From the NCBI GenBank assembly GCA_030667735.1, contig DAOUVG010000074.1, positions 1 through 7,195 on the forward strand: a stretch of 7,195 nucleotides of DNA, read 5' to 3'. Each line of letters begins with the position of its first letter. Within the stretch, counting starts at the first letter, position 1. Source of the DNA: Dehalococcoidales bacterium (lineage in GTDB: Bacteria; Chloroflexota; Dehalococcoidia; Dehalococcoidales; Fen-1064). A program made the translations under genes and the position numbers. This document shows, one piece after another, positions 5,683 to 7,195 of the stretch. Below the pieces are notes generated by a model. The model was not told the origin of the DNA, ran no database searches, and saw only the letters and a list, made by a program, of their open reading frames with translations.

Positions 5683-7195
5683 CTAGCCCGGTCGGGTCCT
5701 GAGGCGGGGCATGCGCCTCACCAGGGAGGGGACCAGCTCTACCCAGGTCTTCTGCAACCTGCCTTTCTGCAGTCGACTTAGCTCCTTCCGGGAACTGAAC
5801 TGGGTCTCGATGTAAGCCTGGGCAATTGCGCCGATTGCTTCGGCCTGAAGCGGCAGGGCCAGTGCCAGCCGGCCGCAGTACTCCAGGGGTGTTTCCTGCA
5901 TTACCGGACCCATTTTGCCCAGTGCAGCCAGCCGGCTCATCTTCCGGTAGGCATCCGCGGGATCGTTAATACGCTTGAGACGCTGGAGCCAGAATGCGTA
6001 GCCTCCCCTGACGGCAAAGAATATCACCACCGGAACGCCGATGATGAAGAAGTAAACGTATAGCTGCGGCCCGGGCAGCGTAATACGGCGGATGCTTCCC
6101 CTGGTTGAATCCTCCCCCGTCGGGCCGAATACCTCCATATCTGCCAGCATCAGGGTGGAGTCTATCATCTCCATAAAATCCGCTTCATCCCCGACTCCGA
6201 CTATGGCATCCGTACTCCCCCCGACGGGTGTGGCCGAGAACTCCACCCACCCGAGACCGGGGAAGTAGACCTCGGTGCGGGCGTGATAATGACGGACGCG
6301 CAGGAGGTAGCTCTCCGTTTCCGCGTCATAATCACCCTCAAGGTACCCGGTATTCAGCCGGGTCGGGACATCTACGCTGCGCAGCATGACCGCCATCGCC
6401 GAGGCAAAAGAGATGCACACCCCCTCCTTTGATTCAAAGAGGAAGTGGTCCACAGCATCGGCGTCTTCAGGAGGGACATCCGCCTCTATATTATATTCCA
6501 GGCTGTTGATATATGCCTTGACCGCCACTACTTTATCGTACTGCGATTCCGCTTCCCGGGTTATGTCTTCAGTAAGCTCCCTGACACGCGCCGGAAGACT
6601 GGCGGGAAGTTGCAGGTAACGTTCCGTGACCTCTTCCGGATATTCCTCTCCGGCCAGGGACAACTCGTCAGGTGTGTACGAAGCCACGCTGGTAACTACC
6701 GTGTATTGCTGGTAGGGCTTCATCAGCCGCGGCGTAACGACGGCTATCACGTCGCCAGGTTCGGGCAGACCTTCTTCGACGGCTTCTGCCGACCCATCAA
6801 TGGCATCAGCAGGCAACGCTTCACCGGTTTCTTCTTCAGAGAACGTCTGCAGAATCACCGTCATGGCGGATGAGTGGAAATCGCCCGCAGTGAGTACGAC
6901 ATCAGTCTTCAGTTGATTCTCAACCGTATAGGTCAACTCCTCACCGATACTGAAGGGCCTGGCCTCAACTGCATCCTCGTAGGCAGCGATTTCCCGGTCA
7001 CCTATCTCGCTGCTCGTCCATCCCCACGAGTGATAGACATCATACCGCCTGGTACGCCAGTATGCCTGCCGGTCGGCAGTAACAATGAAATGCACCCGCC
7101 CGCTTGTGCTCAGCGGGTCCTTAAAGGACAGTGTCTGCTGCTCACTGCTATCAATCAGGCTCCACTTGGCGCGCACACCGGCAAAGATGTTAAAC
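5683..7195 (-). CDS. TgpA-type membrane transglutaminase-like protein, 5'-truncated by window edge
   Basis: The frame is open from the right edge, so the N-terminus (expected to be a multi-helix membrane domain) is outside; 503 residues plus stop are visible. A GTG at 7176 is in frame but internal: the codons before it (FNIFAG) continue the family-like sequence. Numbered from that GTG, an extracytoplasmic segment AYWRTRRYDVYHSWGW (38-53) is typical of TgpA-like proteins. The transglutaminase core spans about 210-318: EGVCISFASAMAVMLRS with catalytic Cys254, VRHYHARTEVYFPGLGW with His298, then VEFSATP with Ser314 where the triad Asp (or Glu in some relatives) is expected. One membrane helix (about 372-396) precedes a cytoplasmic DUF4129-like tail (about 405-490, with the ETPLEYCGRLALALP block). 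Such proteins cleave or cross-link peptide substrates at the cell surface; the substrate here is unknown. The family's usual MoxR ATPase and DUF58 partner genes would be sought to the right. Confidence 0.87.
   Translation of the reverse strand, partial: FNIFAGVRAKWSLIDSSEQQTLSFKDPLSTSGRVHFIVTADRQAYWRTRRYDVYHSWGWTSSEIGDREIAAYEDAVEARPFSIGEELTYTVENQLKTDVVLTAGDFHSSAMTVILQTFSEEETGEALPADAIDGSAEAVEEGLPEPGDVIAVVTPRLMKPYQQYTVVTSVASYTPDELSLAGEEYPEEVTERYLQLPASLPARVRELTEDITREAESQYDKVVAVKAYINSLEYNIEADVPPEDADAVDHFLFESKEGVCISFASAMAVMLRSVDVPTRLNTGYLEGDYDAETESYLLRVRHYHARTEVYFPGLGWVEFSATPVGGSTDAIVGVGDEADFMEMIDSTLMLADMEVFGPTGEDSTRGSIRRITLPGPQLYVYFFIIGVPVVIFFAVRGGYAFWLQRLKRINDPADAYRKMSRLAALGKMGPVMQETPLEYCGRLALALPLQAEAIGAIAQAYIETQFSSRKELSRLQKGRLQKTWVELVPSLVRRMPRLRTRPG

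Noticed and set aside
5656..5693. GACCGG / CCGGTC inverted repeat (5656-5661 and 5688-5693) across the convergent gene junction, as a bidirectional terminator
   Set aside because: The 26-nt loop is long, the stem is only 6 bp and overlaps both coding ends, and no T-tract follows on either strand.
5683..7176. Taking GTG 7176 as the true start of the transglutaminase gene
   Set aside because: The frame stays open to the window edge, the preceding codons continue family-like sequence, no ribosome binding site is visible, and the family's N-terminal membrane domain would be missing.

Overview
The window reads as an ordinary, gene-dense stretch of a moderately GC-rich bacterial chromosome, probably from an environmental, metagenome-type genome. 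The mix is an ACT-fused malic enzyme, a HadA/MaoC-type hot-dog dehydratase, zinc-ribbon membrane proteins and a TgpA-type transglutaminase, with clear Shine-Dalgarno sites and TGnTATAAT promoters. It would fit a Chloroflexota lineage such as Dehalococcoidia, but that is an inference from gene content and no marker gene proves it. I see no rRNA, tRNA, CRISPR array, IS element or phage gene.

Layout. At the left edge (1-401, minus) is the N-terminal part of a FAS1-like/HadA-like hot-dog dehydratase that runs off the window. A 328-bp intergenic region (402-729) separates it from a divergent plus-strand cluster. That region holds a candidate promoter on each strand and a two-part inverted repeat. 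The cluster has four closely spaced genes (gaps of 16, 31 and 19 nt): an ACT-domain malic enzyme (730-2115), a metallo-beta-lactamase-fold hydrolase with an alkyl-sulfatase-type dimerization region (2132-3367), a zinc-ribbon plus RDD membrane protein (3399-4010), and a PrsW-type intramembrane protease with two C-terminal zinc ribbons (4030-4932). After a 101-bp gap with its own extended -10 promoter comes a class I SAM methyltransferase of METTL27 type (5034-5657). It converges, across 25 bp, on a minus-strand TgpA-type transglutaminase (5683-7195) whose N-terminus lies beyond the right edge.

How the genes fit together. The malic enzyme (pyruvate/malate node) and the acyl-thioester dehydratase are central or lipid metabolism. 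The RDD and PrsW-like proteins look like a small membrane module: they are adjacent and together carry three zinc ribbons of identical Cys spacing. I find no clearly new defence or mobile system. The observations most worth checking are the shared zinc-ribbon module, the altered metal-ligand pattern of the MBL protein, the compact nucleotide-binding domain of the malic enzyme, and the transglutaminase that appears to have Ser at the position of the catalytic Asp. Two start codons are also placed by Shine-Dalgarno evidence rather than by the longest open frame.
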